Made by a program: the position numbers and the translations under genes. The notes beneath the pieces are model-generated. The model had not been told where the DNA came from. It saw only the letters and a program-made list of their open reading frames with translations, and did not search any database. Positions 1 to 8,249 of a stretch of 64,000 bases of DNA are shown here, piece after piece (the stretch's first letter is position 1; the number at the start of each line of letters is the position of its first letter). The stretch covers positions 806,001 to 870,000 of the forward strand of contig NZ_JACIJI010000001.1 of NCBI RefSeq assembly GCF_014199335.1. The letters are read 5' to 3'. This DNA is from Stakelama sediminis. GTDB lineage: Bacteria; Pseudomonadota; Alphaproteobacteria; Sphingomonadales; Sphingomonadaceae.

Positions 1-374
1 TCATGCTCTTCCAGATGCGCGCGTCCGGCATCGGTGACGCCAAAAGTCTTCTTGGCGCCCTCGCTGTCCTGTTCGGCGATCAGGTCCATCTCGGTCAGCA
101 TGGTGACGGTCGGATAGACCACGCCGGGGCTGGGCGCATATTGCCCGCCGGTGCGGCTTTCGATTTCCCGAATCAGGTCATAGCCGTGGCGCGGTGTTTC
201 CGCGATCAGCGCAAGCAGCAACAGCCGTAACTCGTCACCGTCGAACATCCGGCGACGGCGGCCGCCATGATGCCGGCCATGTCCGTGCCCGCCGAAACCA
301 TGGCCGCGACCACGCCCGTGACCGCCCATACCCATCCCATCGGTCCAGGCTCCATATCCTTTTCCAAAACGCAT
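1..374 (-). CDS. PadR-family transcriptional regulator (3' end off window)
   Basis: The reverse strand reads from ATG at 374-372 without a stop to the window edge, giving about 124 residues of a PadR-type winged-helix regulator. The first ~43 residues are rich in Gly, His and Arg and lead into MFDGDELRLLLLALIAE, then HGYDLIREIE and a GVVYPTVTMLTEM segment typical of the PadR wing and recognition region. PadR proteins usually repress nearby detoxification or efflux genes and often their own gene; the target here is not visible because the downstream side is cut off. The His/Gly-rich head could bind metal or DNA, which is inference. It is divergent from rarA. Family assignment is firm; ligand is unknown. 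Confidence 0.85.
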   Translation of the reverse strand, partial: MRFGKGYGAWTDGMGMGGHGRGRGHGFGGHGHGRHHGGRRRRMFDGDELRLLLLALIAETPRHGYDLIREIESRTGGQYAPSPGVVYPTVTMLTEMDLIAEQDSEGAKKTFGVTDAGRAHLEEH

Positions 375-375
375 A

Positions 376-394
376 ATATCTATCTCCGATATAT
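376..394. promoter_or_regulatory. candidate PadR operator (imperfect palindrome)
   Basis: Just upstream of the PadR start lies an AT-rich imperfect dyad with half-sites ATAT.T and A.ATAT around a GC-richer centre, in otherwise GC-rich DNA. PadR regulators often bind AT-rich dyads over their own promoter, so self-repression is a reasonable inference. The site also lies in the divergent spacer before rarA. Confidence 0.35.
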
Positions 395-483
395 CTTGAG
401 TCGAACGTGAAATAGTGCAGTCGGTGCTTTTATGCAAGTCCCCGGCTGTTGTTCATGATTTGGACCGCCTATATCGGGCGGCG

Positions 484-1797
484 ATGGCTGATCTTTTCGC
501 TTCCGACGAACCGCAACCGGCGCATGAAGTCGCGCCCGATGCCCCGCTTGCCGACCGGCTGCGACCTGCACGGCTGGCCGATGTGGTGGGACAGGATCAT
601 CTGACCGGTCCCGAAGGTGCAATCGGCAGAATGGTCGCGGCGGGCAAGCTGTCGTCGATGATTCTGTGGGGCCCGCCCGGCACCGGCAAGACGACGATCG
701 CGCGGCTGCTCGCCGATGCGGTCGGGCTGCGCTTCGCCTCCATCTCGGCCGTCTTTTCCGGTGTTGCCGACCTGAAGCGCGTCTTCGCCGAGGCGCGCGA
801 CCATGCGAAGATCGGCAAACGCACATTGTTGTTCGTCGACGAGATTCACCGCTTCAACCGCGCACAGCAGGACGGTTTCCTGCCCTATGTCGAGGACGGC
901 ACGGTCACGCTGGTCGGCGCGACGACCGAAAACCCTTCCTTCGAACTCAACGCAGCGCTGCTCAGCCGCGCACAGGTGCTGATCCTCCACCGGCTCGATG
1001 CGGCAGCGCTCGGCCAGTTGCTCGATCGCGCCGAAACGGAGGAGGAGCGCCCCCTGCCCCTCGACACTGCCGCACGCGATGCGCTGATCGCCAGCGCGGA
1101 CGGCGACGGGCGCTTCCTGCTCAATCAGGCGGAGACGCTGTTTTCGGTCAATCTTGATGCAGCACTTGACCCGGCGGGCCTGTCGGCGCTGCTCCAGCGC
1201 CGGGTCGCGGTGTACGACAAGGATCGGGAGGGGCATTACAACCTGATCTCCGCGCTGCATAAATCCCTGCGCGGCAGCGATCCGCAGGCAGCGCTCTATT
1301 ATCTCGCCCGGATGCTGGTGGCGGGGGAGGAACCGCTTTACGTGCTGCGCCGGATCGTGCGTTTCGCCAGCGAGGATATCGGGCTGGCCGACCCCAATGC
1401 GCTGGTTCAGTGCCTCGCCGCCAAGGACGCCTATGATTTCCTCGGCAGTCCGGAGGGCGAACTGGCGATCGTGCAGGCCTGCCTTTATTGCGCGACCGCG
1501 CCAAAATCGAATGCGGCGTACAAGGCGGCGGGCGCGGCATGGCGCTCGGCAAAGGCGACCGGATCGCTGATGCCGCCGCAGAATATCCTCAACGCGCCGA
1601 CAAAACTGATGAAGGACATCGGCTATGGCAAGGGCTATGCCTATGACCATGACACCGCCGACGGCTTTTCCGGGTCGAATTACTGGCCGGAGGAAATGAC
1701 GCCCGAAACCTATTACCGCCCGGTCGATCGCGGTTTCGAAAAGCGTATCGCCGAACGCATGGCCTGGTGGGAGGAACGGCGGGAGCGTAATCAATGA
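484..1797 (+). CDS. rarA: replication-associated recombination protein A (AAA+ ATPase, MgsA/RarA)
   Basis: A 437-residue AAA+ ATPase of the RarA/MgsA/WRNIP1 family, related to clamp loader subunits and acting at stalled replication forks. The Walker A GPPGTGKTT sits near residue 63 and the Walker B LLFVDEIHRF near residue 115; sensor motif GATTENPSF follows. The C-terminal half carries the family's tetramerisation region (YYLARMLVAGEEPLYVLRRIVRFASEDIG). Length matches the family. An in-frame start exists upstream at 415, but the family N-terminus begins at MADLFASDEPQ, so 484 is chosen. The stop overlaps the next gene by four bases (ATGA), so they are probably cotranscribed. Confidence 0.93.
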   Translation: MADLFASDEPQPAHEVAPDAPLADRLRPARLADVVGQDHLTGPEGAIGRMVAAGKLSSMILWGPPGTGKTTIARLLADAVGLRFASISAVFSGVADLKRVFAEARDHAKIGKRTLLFVDEIHRFNRAQQDGFLPYVEDGTVTLVGATTENPSFELNAALLSRAQVLILHRLDAAALGQLLDRAETEEERPLPLDTAARDALIASADGDGRFLLNQAETLFSVNLDAALDPAGLSALLQRRVAVYDKDREGHYNLISALHKSLRGSDPQAALYYLARMLVAGEEPLYVLRRIVRFASEDIGLADPNALVQCLAAKDAYDFLGSPEGELAIVQACLYCATAPKSNAAYKAAGAAWRSAKATGSLMPPQNILNAPTKLMKDIGYGKGYAYDHDTADGFSGSNYWPEEMTPETYYRPVDRGFEKRIAERMAWWEERRERNQ

Positions 1798-2135
1798 CCT
1801 TTGATGACGCGGTAACCTTTGCGCTGACATTGCCCGGTGCCGAAAAGGGCACATCCTATCGCCAGCCCGCGGTGAAGGTGAACGGCAAAGCATTTCTGAA
1901 TGTCGGGCACGAACCCGATACCAGCTTCGTGGTGCGATGCCCGGAGCACGAAAAGATGGTGCTGATCGAAACCGACCCCGACACCTTCTGGCAGACCGCG
2001 CATTATGAAGGCTGGCCCGCCGTGCTGATCCGTTACACGTCTCCGGAGCGGGAACGGATCGAAATCGTGATCACCCGCGCCTGGTGGGATTATGCCGACA
2101 AGGCACAGCGAGAGGCATTCGGTGATCGCCCCTGA
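1794..2135 (+). CDS. MmcQ/YjbR family protein
   Basis: A 113-residue protein of the MmcQ/YjbR-like fold (double-wing, CyaY-like surface), seen from the opening MTFDDAVTFALTLPGAEKGT, the central VNGKAFLNVG strand and the C-terminal ITRAWWDYADKAQREAF helix. Members are small, often annotated as DNA-binding, but no biochemical role is settled. It starts inside the rarA stop (ATGA) and its end overlaps the next gene, so it is the middle cistron of a three-gene run. Confidence 0.8.
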   Translation: MTFDDAVTFALTLPGAEKGTSYRQPAVKVNGKAFLNVGHEPDTSFVVRCPEHEKMVLIETDPDTFWQTAHYEGWPAVLIRYTSPERERIEIVITRAWWDYADKAQREAFGDRP

Positions 2136-2985
2136 TCATTTCACCCGTTTTGCCGCGATCGACTGGTCGGGGGCGAAGGGCAGCCGCCATCGCGGCATCG
2201 CAGTGGCAATGTGCGCGGCAGGCGACGCCGCGCCGGTGCTGGTCGAAGCGCCGAACGGCATCTGGTCACGCACCGATGCACTGCGCTGGGTGGAGGCGCA
2301 GGCCGACACACCGACGCTGATCGGCTTCGACTTCAGCTTTGCGCCGCCCATTGTCGAGCGCAGCGCCTATCTGCCCGGAGAGGAAACACCAGCCACCGCG
2401 CGGCGCTTCTGGGCCTATGTCGATGCGCATTGCCCGGATGAGGATCTGGGTGCCGCCAGTTTTCTGGAGGCGCGGCGCGGCACGCATTTCTATCTCGGCG
2501 CAGCGGATGGTGTGAAGGCGCGCTTCATGCACTTTCGTCGCTGCGAAGCGCATTACAATGCGAACGGAGGCGGCAAACCCTCCACCGTCTATGATGCGAT
2601 CGGCGCGGCGCAGGTGGCAAAGGCCAGCTTTGCCGGGATGCGGCTGCTGCACCATCTGGGCGAGAATGTCCCCGTCTGGCCATTCGACCCGGTGCCGGAC
2701 AAGGGCGCGCTGGTGGTCGAAATCTATACCGCCATCGCCGCGCGTGCGGCGGGAATGCGCAAGGGCCGGAGCAAGGTGCGGGAGGCGGAGGCGCTGGACG
2801 CGGCACTCGCGCAGTTCGACTCCCGTCCCCATGCACCGCTGATCCGCTATGACGACCATGCCACCGACGCAATCCTCACTTCGGCATGGCTGCGCCGCCA
2901 TGCCGGGCGCAACGAGTACTGGAACCCGACCGCCCTGACCCCCGCCGCCGCACAGGGCGAAGGCTGGACGTTCGGCGTTATCTGA
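2122..2985 (+). CDS. conserved protein of unknown function (RNase H-like fold suspected)
   Basis: A 287-residue protein read from a GTG at 2122, preceded by GAGAGG six bases upstream; an ATG at 2092 would add ten residues and lengthen the overlap with the previous gene from 14 to 44 bases. The opening FAAIDWSGAKG and the late DDHATDAILTSAWL look like the paired acidic motifs of RNase H-like/DUF429-type proteins, with another acidic stretch FDFSFAPP near residue 65. I do not recognise a named family and infer a nuclease-like fold only from these motifs. It ends convergently against the paoABC operon with a long palindrome between. Confidence 0.7.
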   Translation: MIAPDHFTRFAAIDWSGAKGSRHRGIAVAMCAAGDAAPVLVEAPNGIWSRTDALRWVEAQADTPTLIGFDFSFAPPIVERSAYLPGEETPATARRFWAYVDAHCPDEDLGAASFLEARRGTHFYLGAADGVKARFMHFRRCEAHYNANGGGKPSTVYDAIGAAQVAKASFAGMRLLHHLGENVPVWPFDPVPDKGALVVEIYTAIAARAAGMRKGRSKVREAEALDAALAQFDSRPHAPLIRYDDHATDAILTSAWLRRHAGRNEYWNPTALTPAAAQGEGWTFGVI

Positions 2986-3000
2986 CCGCCCTAGGGTCGA

Positions 3001-3150
3001 TCGCCATTCAGAAGATGATGTGGCGGAGTCGCAGACGTTCGTAGAACAATATGGTGGATTTTCGTGACCCGGCGCGCAGCGTACTTTCAGTACGTGAGCA
3101 CCGGAAGCCCGGAAAGCAACCATTTGCAGGCCATCAGGGCTGAATGGCGA
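3001..3150. repeat. 150-bp nested imperfect palindrome (MITE/REP-like)
   Basis: The gap between two convergent genes is almost filled by one inverted repeat. Outer arms are an exact 11-bp match (3001-3011 TCGCCATTCAG with 3140-3150). Inner arms of 35 bp (3051-3085 and 3089-3123) are partly complementary around a perfect 6-bp stem (3080-3085/3089-3094) with a TTC loop. It could act as a two-way terminator, or it may be a small non-autonomous mobile repeat; no target duplication is obvious. Confidence 0.6.
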
Positions 3151-3155
3151 CGGGC

Positions 3156-5339
3156 CTAGGTCATCAGGCCCGCCAGGATCTTGTCCATCGTCGCCGGATA
3201 GTCGCGCACGCGCACGCCGCAGGCATTGTAGATCGCGTTGGTGACGGCCGCACCGACGCCGCAAATGCCCAGTTCCCCCACGCCGCGCGCCTTCATCGGC
3301 GAGGATTTGTTATCCTCCCCTTCCAGAAACACGACGTCGAGATCGGGAATATCGGCATGCACCGGCACCTGATATTCGGCCATGTCGTGATTGACGAAAT
3401 AGCCGAAGCGCGGATCGACGATCAGGTCTTCCATCAGTGCGGAACCGACGCCCATCGTCATCCCGCCCAGACACTGGCTGCGCGCGGTTTTCGGGTTGAG
3501 CACACGCCCGATCGAACAGACCGACAGCAACCTGCGCACGCGCGGTTCGCCGGTATGCATATCGACACCCACTTCGGCGAAATGCGCACCGAAACTCGCC
3601 TGTGCATATTTCTTCGTCAGATCGCCGAATTCGATGCTGTCGACGGCAGTAACCGGCGACCCGCCGACAAGGCTTTTCAGCGCGACACGCTTGTCGCCCG
3701 CCGCAATCGCGCCATCGGCAAACTGCGCCTGTTCGGGATCGAATCCCGCCTTTTCGGCCAGCATCCTGCGCAACAGCCAGCACGCCGCATAGGTGCCCGA
3801 TGTCGAGCTGTTGGCGCCCCAGGAACCGCCTGACCCGGATGCCCTGGGCAGGGCGCTGTCGCCCAGCCGTACCTCGACCGCGGCCATCGGCACGCCCAGC
3901 ATTTCCGCTGCCGTCTGCGCGTTGATCGTATAGCTGCCGGTGCCGATATCGGTCATCGCGCTTTCGACCAGCACGGTTCCGTCCGGGCGCAGAGTCACCC
4001 GCGTGCCTGACGCGGTAACGGGGTTACCGCGAATACCGGCCGACACCCCCATGCCGACCAGCCACTGCCCGTCGCGCACCTGTCCCGGTTTCGGGTTGCG
4101 TTTCGACCAGCCGAAACGCTCCGCACCGGTACGCAGGCACTGGACCAGCTTGCGTTCGGAGAAAGGACGGTCCGGCCCGACTTCGGGGTCGTACTGGATA
4201 TCATTGACGACGCGCAGCTCGACGGGGTCCATGTCGAGCTGTTCGGCCAGTTCGTCCATCGCGTTTTCAAGCGCGAGCAGGCCCACCGCTTCGCCCGGCG
4301 CACGCATCGCCCCCGCCTTTGGCAGGTCGAGTTCGGCCAGATAGGTCTGGATCAGCCGGTTCTTGCCCGCATAGAGCAATTTCGTCTGGCCCGACGCATG
4401 TTCGCCCCCGCCGCCGGGCTGGTCGCCGGTATAGGTGGCATGGCCGACCGCCACCAGCTTGCCGTCGCGCCCCGCCGCCAGCCGCAGATGCTGCATAGTC
4501 TGCGCACGATGGGTGGTATGATTGAAAATCTGCCCGCGGGTCAGCGCGATCTTGACCGGTCGGCCCAGCTTGCGCGCGGCCAGCGACGCGAGAATCGCAT
4601 CGGCATAAATCACCAGCTTCGACCCGAAACCGCCGCCGACATAGGCGGAAACCGCGCGAATATTGGCTTCGGGAATACCGATCGTACCCGCCACGCCCGA
4701 CGTTACCCAGTGCATCACCTGGTGCGCGAGATAGAGCGTCAGCTTGTCGCCATGCCATACCGCGGTGGAGGCATGCGGCTCCATCATCGCATGGCTCTGG
4801 TTCGGCGTGGTATAGGTGACATCGACCTTCGCAGGCGCGCCGGCGAACGCCCCGGCAAAATCGCCCATATCGACATTGCCTGCACGCTGGGACAGTTCGC
4901 CGTCCTTCAGCAGGTCGAGTGAAAAGCGCCCCTTTTCCTGACTATAGCCAATATGCAGCATCTGTGCGGCGGCCGTTGCCTGTTCGAACGTATTGGCGAC
5001 GACCAGTGCCACCGCCTGACCATATTGCTTGATCTCCGCTCCCTGAAGCTGCGGGGATCCGCGGTCATTCTGCTTCGGCGCGTTGAGATGCGTCATCACC
5101 ATCAGCACGCCGGGCGCGCGTTCGGCATCGCTGGTGTCGATCGTGTCGATCCGCCCCTTGCCGATGGTCGAAGTCACCACCACGCCATAAGCGGCATTGG
5201 GTGCGGCATCTTGATATTCATAGGCATAGGGCGCCTGTCCCGACACCTTCAACGGACCGTCGATCCGGTCATAGGGCTTGTCGAGCACCTTCAGCTTGTC
5301 GGTCGGGTTCGGACCTGCGGGGGTATCGAATTTCATCAT
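3156..5339 (-). CDS. paoC: aldehyde oxidoreductase molybdenum-binding subunit (PaoC-like)
   Basis: A 727-residue xanthine oxidase family large subunit that would carry the molybdopterin cytosine dinucleotide cofactor. It has the aldehyde oxidase/xanthine dehydrogenase a/b hammerhead start (YDRIDGPLKVSGQAPYAYE), the VGGGFGSK cofactor motif around residue 240, GAMRAPGEA near residue 345, and the C-terminal KARGVGELGICG loop holding the catalytic Glu. Length and the three-gene order match the periplasmic PaoABC enzyme of E. coli, which oxidises aromatic and other aldehydes. It is the last gene of the operon, 12 bases after paoB. No XdhC/PaoD-type chaperone gene follows; the operon ends at the palindrome. 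Confidence 0.9.
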   Translation of the reverse strand: MMKFDTPAGPNPTDKLKVLDKPYDRIDGPLKVSGQAPYAYEYQDAAPNAAYGVVVTSTIGKGRIDTIDTSDAERAPGVLMVMTHLNAPKQNDRGSPQLQGAEIKQYGQAVALVVANTFEQATAAAQMLHIGYSQEKGRFSLDLLKDGELSQRAGNVDMGDFAGAFAGAPAKVDVTYTTPNQSHAMMEPHASTAVWHGDKLTLYLAHQVMHWVTSGVAGTIGIPEANIRAVSAYVGGGFGSKLVIYADAILASLAARKLGRPVKIALTRGQIFNHTTHRAQTMQHLRLAAGRDGKLVAVGHATYTGDQPGGGGEHASGQTKLLYAGKNRLIQTYLAELDLPKAGAMRAPGEAVGLLALENAMDELAEQLDMDPVELRVVNDIQYDPEVGPDRPFSERKLVQCLRTGAERFGWSKRNPKPGQVRDGQWLVGMGVSAGIRGNPVTASGTRVTLRPDGTVLVESAMTDIGTGSYTINAQTAAEMLGVPMAAVEVRLGDSALPRASGSGGSWGANSSTSGTYAACWLLRRMLAEKAGFDPEQAQFADGAIAAGDKRVALKSLVGGSPVTAVDSIEFGDLTKKYAQASFGAHFAEVGVDMHTGEPRVRRLLSVCSIGRVLNPKTARSQCLGGMTMGVGSALMEDLIVDPRFGYFVNHDMAEYQVPVHADIPDLDVVFLEGEDNKSSPMKARGVGELGICGVGAAVTNAIYNACGVRVRDYPATMDKILAGLMT

Positions 5340-5351
5340 CGTCCCGCTCCC

Positions 5352-6293
5352 TTATGCCTGTGCCTGTTCGATCGTCGCCGCCAGCGTGCGCCGGGTCAGC
5401 GGAATCTTGAAACGATTTTGTGCGGTCGGACGTGCGCCCGCCAGCACCGCTTTGGCGATGGCATCCGCGCCGGAAAGTTTCTCCGCCGCCTCCACCCGCC
5501 AGGGTTTGGAGGCGATACCGCCAAAGGCGAAACGCTGCACGCCGTCACCGATCACCGCCGCCACCGACACGGTTGCGAAGGCATAGGACGCGCGGTCGCG
5601 CACCTTACGATAGACATGTGTGCCGCCCAGCGGTTTGGGCAGCGTTACCGCGGTAATGAACTCACCATGCCGCAACGCATTTTCGACATTCGGCGTATTG
5701 CCCCATTCGCGATGGAAATCGGCAATCGGAATCGCTCTCGTGCCGCCATCGGGCATGATCGTTTCAACCTTCGCGTCGAGCAGCCGCATCGCCACCGCCA
5801 TGTCGGACGGATGCTGCGCGATGCACGCATCACTGATGCCGAGGATCGCAAGGTTGCGGCTGAACCCGCCGATCGCGCTACATCCGGTGCCGGGCTTGCG
5901 CTTGTTGCACGGTTTGGACGTGTCGTAGAAATAGGGGCAGCGCGACCGCTGGAGCAAATTGCCGCCGGTCGTCGCCTTGTTGCGCAACTGCCCCGATGCG
6001 CCTGCCATCACCGCACGCGACAGCACCGCATAGTGGCGCTTGACGATCGGATGCGACGCCATCGCGGTGTTGGTAACGAGCGCGCCGATCCGCAAACCTC
6101 CGTCACCGGTGCGTTCGACCTTTTTCAGGTCGAGCCGGGTGACATCGACCAGATGCGCAGGCCGCTCCACCTCCAGCTTCATCAGATCGAGCAGATTGGT
6201 ACCGCCCGCGATGAACTTCGCTTCGGGATGACTTGCTACTGCCTGCGCCGCTGCCTGCGGACTGTCGGCACGTTCATAGGTAAAGGCCCTCAT
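5352..6293 (-). CDS. paoB: aldehyde oxidoreductase FAD-binding subunit (PaoB-like)
   Basis: A 313-residue FAD subunit of the molybdenum hydroxylase. The FAD-binding [13 protein letters not shown] motif lies near residue 27 and [12 protein letters not shown] with following Cys residues ([13 protein letters not shown]) near residue 110. The extra cysteines match the additional [4Fe-4S] cluster that separates PaoB-type subunits from ordinary xanthine dehydrogenase FAD subunits. The C-terminal CO-dehydrogenase flavoprotein domain follows. The start overlaps the paoA stop by four bases, so the two are translationally coupled. The subunit should sit in the periplasm, carried by the Tat signal of PaoA (inference from the E. 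coli enzyme). Confidence 0.9.
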   Translation of the reverse strand: MRAFTYERADSPQAAAQAVASHPEAKFIAGGTNLLDLMKLEVERPAHLVDVTRLDLKKVERTGDGGLRIGALVTNTAMASHPIVKRHYAVLSRAVMAGASGQLRNKATTGGNLLQRSRCPYFYDTSKPCNKRKPGTGCSAIGGFSRNLAILGISDACIAQHPSDMAVAMRLLDAKVETIMPDGGTRAIPIADFHREWGNTPNVENALRHGEFITAVTLPKPLGGTHVYRKVRDRASYAFATVSVAAVIGDGVQRFAFGGIASKPWRVEAAEKLSGADAIAKAVLAGARPTAQNRFKIPLTRRTLAATIEQAQA

Positions 6294-6937
6294 GCCACCC
6301 CTCCCCCATGCACTTCGCGGATCGCCGCGACGATGTTGGGATAGGCGGCGCAGCGACAGATATTGCCGCTCATCCGCTCGCGTACCTCCTCATCGGAGAA
6401 TACGATATTCTCCAGATCTTCGGTGACGTTGCTGGGCACGCCCTGATCGAATTCTTTCAGCATCGCGACCGAGGAACAGATTTGCCCCGGCGTGCAATAT
6501 CCGCACTGAAAGCCGTCATGCTTCACGAACGCGGCCTGCATGGGGTGCAGGTTGCCGGGCAGGCCCAGCCCCTCGATCGTCGTGATTTCGTCACCCTCGT
6601 GCATCACCGCCAGCGACAGGCAACTGTTGATGCGCGTACCGTTGACATGCACCGTACACGCGCCGCACTGGCCATGGTCACAGCCCTTTTTCGTACCCGT
6701 CAGCCCCAGTCGCTCGCGCAGCGCATCGAGCAGCGTCACCCGGGGGTCGAGTTTCAAGCTGTGTTTCGTACCGTTGACGTTCAGGCTGACCGGCACCGTC
6801 GCGGGTGCGGGTGCAGGCGACGGAGTCGCCGGGTCGGCCAGGGCATGTGCATTGGCCAGTGCAACCGTCGCGGCGCTGCCGGCCAGCAGCCCGCGTCGGG
6901 TGACACCGGTGCGTTTGGGATTGGAGTCTTGATCCAT
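6290..6937 (-). CDS. paoA: aldehyde oxidoreductase 2Fe-2S subunit with Tat signal (PaoA-like)
   Basis: A 215-residue iron-sulfur subunit. The N-terminus carries a Tat signal ([12 protein letters not shown] then a hydrophobic stretch to ALA), a Pro/Ala linker, a ferredoxin-like domain with [12 protein letters not shown], and an all-alpha [2Fe-2S] domain with QCGYCTPGQ and GNICRC. It feeds electrons from the molybdenum centre of PaoC toward the FAD of PaoB. The start is placed at MDQDSNPKR, with GAGAGGAGC just upstream; an in-frame start 90 bases earlier would bury the Tat signal. It is first in the paoABC operon. Confidence 0.92.
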   Translation of the reverse strand: MDQDSNPKRTGVTRRGLLAGSAATVALANAHALADPATPSPAPAPATVPVSLNVNGTKHSLKLDPRVTLLDALRERLGLTGTKKGCDHGQCGACTVHVNGTRINSCLSLAVMHEGDEITTIEGLGLPGNLHPMQAAFVKHDGFQCGYCTPGQICSSVAMLKEFDQGVPSNVTEDLENIVFSDEEVRERMSGNICRCAAYPNIVAAIREVHGGGVA

Positions 6938-7045
6938 GGGACGCTCCTCTCGCTGGGCGAAGAGTGGAGCATTCAGACTAGTAGCATACACCCTCTGCTT
7001 CCAGTCCCCTTTCGAGCAGCCGCTCAAGAGCGGCTTTCTTTCCGC

Positions 7046-7486
7046 CTAAAGCATCATTTCGAGCAGGCCGATCAGCGGACGGTCGGCAGGCGGCATGTCC
7101 AGCCGATGCAGTTCCACCGGTCGTAGCCATTGCAGCGCGGTGGCATGGCGTGCCTGCGGAATACCTTGCCATTTGCGCAGGACATAGAGCAGCAGCAACA
7201 GGTGCCGTTCGCCCAGAGGCTCGCTGGCAAAGGCGGCGGGGGCAAGGCAGCTTTCTTCCGTTGCGATCCCCAGTTCTTCGTGGAGTTCGCGCACCAGCGC
7301 TGCCTCGGGCGTTTCGCCCGCTTCCGGCTTGCCGCCTGCAAATTCCCACAATCCCGCCATCGGCTTGCCCGGCGGGCGCTGCTGCACCAGCACCCGGCCG
7401 TCGGCATCGACCAGTGCCGCCGCGACGACCGTAAACCACGGCGAATCGTTCTGCTTCGGAGCGATATTAGACGCTTTGTTAAGCAT
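7046..7486 (-). CDS. mutT: MutT-type NUDIX hydrolase (8-oxo-dGTP diphosphatase)
   Basis: A 146-residue NUDIX protein. The NUDIX box runs GGKPEAGETPEAALVREL then HEELGI, matching GX5EX7REUXEEXGU. The front strand VVAAALVDADGRVLVQQRP and the AGLWEF segment are typical of MutT, which removes 8-oxo-dGTP from the nucleotide pool. I place the start at 7486 (MLNKASNIAPK), before which GGGAGA is visible; longer in-frame starts at 7504 and 7576 lack a clear ribosome site. In sphingomonads mutT-like genes commonly stand alone, as here. It diverges from the first pilin gene. Confidence 0.85.
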   Translation of the reverse strand: MLNKASNIAPKQNDSPWFTVVAAALVDADGRVLVQQRPPGKPMAGLWEFAGGKPEAGETPEAALVRELHEELGIATEESCLAPAAFASEPLGERHLLLLLYVLRKWQGIPQARHATALQWLRPVELHRLDMPPADRPLIGLLEMML

Positions 7487-7528
7487 TATCCGATTATCTC
7501 CCATGGCATCTTTGGGGAAACGATCACA

Positions 7529-7717
7529 GTGTTGCAGGCGATCCGTCATATCACAGTCCGTCTGATCCGGAATCAAGCTGCTGCTTCGGCAGTGGAATAT
7601 GGACTGATTCTGTCACTGGTCGTGCTCGCAATGATGGGCGCACTGGTTCAGTTCGCCGGCGCCACCACCGATATGTGGAATTTCGTCAGCACGAAAGTGC
7701 TTGAAGTCGCCGGCTGA
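7529..7717 (+). CDS. Flp/Fap-type pilin (first copy)
   Basis: A 62-residue Flp-type pilin read from GTG 7529, with GGGGA ten bases upstream. It has a short basic head, the SAVEYGLI motif (the Glu is the conserved residue after the prepilin cleavage/assembly site) and one hydrophobic segment LSLVVLAMMGALVQFAG. Flp pilins are exported and assembled by Tad/Cpa machinery to make adhesive pili; no tad or cpa gene is in this window. It differs from the second pilin 120 bases downstream (SAVEYG against TAIEYG, and a different tail), so it is a diverged paralog. Start codon choice is moderately sure. Confidence 0.75.
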   Translation: MLQAIRHITVRLIRNQAAASAVEYGLILSLVVLAMMGALVQFAGATTDMWNFVSTKVLEVAG

Positions 7718-7837
7718 GACGGTCTGCGGCTTAAACCTTTATCAATACTCCCATCATAAACCGGTGCCGTCGGCTGGGGTCTTTGCCTGGGTCGACCGGG
7801 TAATTGAAGCGTTTTCGTTTAAACGATGGAGATCGGT

Positions 7838-8005
7838 ATGCAGACCATTCGCAAGTTCATTCGCAATTCCAAGGGTGCCACGGCCATTGAATACGGCCTG
7901 ATCGCAGCGCTGATCGCGGTTGCCGCGATTGCCGCGATGAGCACGCTCGGCAACAACCTGACCCACACGTTCAACAACGTGTCGTCGAACCTGAAGGCCA
8001 GCTAA
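7838..8005 (+). CDS. Flp/Fap-type pilin (second copy)
   Basis: A 55-residue classical Flp pilin starting MQTIRKFIRNSKGATAIEYG, followed by a single hydrophobic helix LIAALIAVAAIAAMSTLG and a short Asn-rich tail. GGAG lies six bases before the ATG. A strong rho-independent terminator sits 22 bases after the stop, so this is likely a short, abundant mRNA, as expected for a structural pilin. The Tad secretion genes must be elsewhere. Recognition of the family is firm. Confidence 0.9.
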   Translation: MQTIRKFIRNSKGATAIEYGLIAALIAVAAIAAMSTLGNNLTHTFNNVSSNLKAS

Positions 8006-8027
8006 GTCCAGCTGACTTCGAACAAAG

Positions 8028-8061
8028 GGGCGGCGGTGCATCGCGCACCGTCGCCCTTTTT
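8028..8061 (+). terminator. rho-independent terminator of the pilin gene
   Basis: A 12-bp stem (8028-8039 with 8045-8056, one G-U pair) with a 5-base loop is followed by five T residues. It lies directly after the second Flp pilin stop. Confidence 0.88.
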
Positions 8062-8128
8062 CTTTGCCCGGATCGAATATGGCTCAGTCTGCGCAGTGGA
8101 AGCCTGATGCCCCGGACTGAACAATTAT

Positions 8129-8222
8129 CGTCATTGCGACAGCGGCTTTGTGCCGGGGGAAGCAATCCAGCGCACCATATGCATGGCCGGACTGCCGCGT
8201 CGCTTCGCTCCTCGCAGTGACG
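8129..8222. repeat. CGTCATTGCGA-type intergenic palindromic repeat
   Basis: The ends CGTCATTGCGA (8129-8139) and its near-complement at 8212-8222 flank GAAGCAATCCAG and GTCGCTTCGCTCCTCGC segments. This is the widespread proteobacterial intergenic palindrome of the 'cattgcgag ... gaagcaatccag' kind, here with a diverged left hairpin. It fills most of the space between the pilin terminator and accA. No coding sequence is supported there. Confidence 0.75.
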
Positions 8223-8249
8223 CGTTCAACGCGCCGCATAAGCAGCGCC

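Noticed and set aside
469-1893. 474-codon open frame antisense to rarA
   Set aside because: It mirrors rarA in a GC-rich genome; its Arg/His/Gln-rich translation has no domain, and rarA has full AAA+ motifs.
4953-6344. 463-codon plus-strand frame across paoB and its neighbours
   Set aside because: Shadow of minus-strand molybdenum hydroxylase genes.
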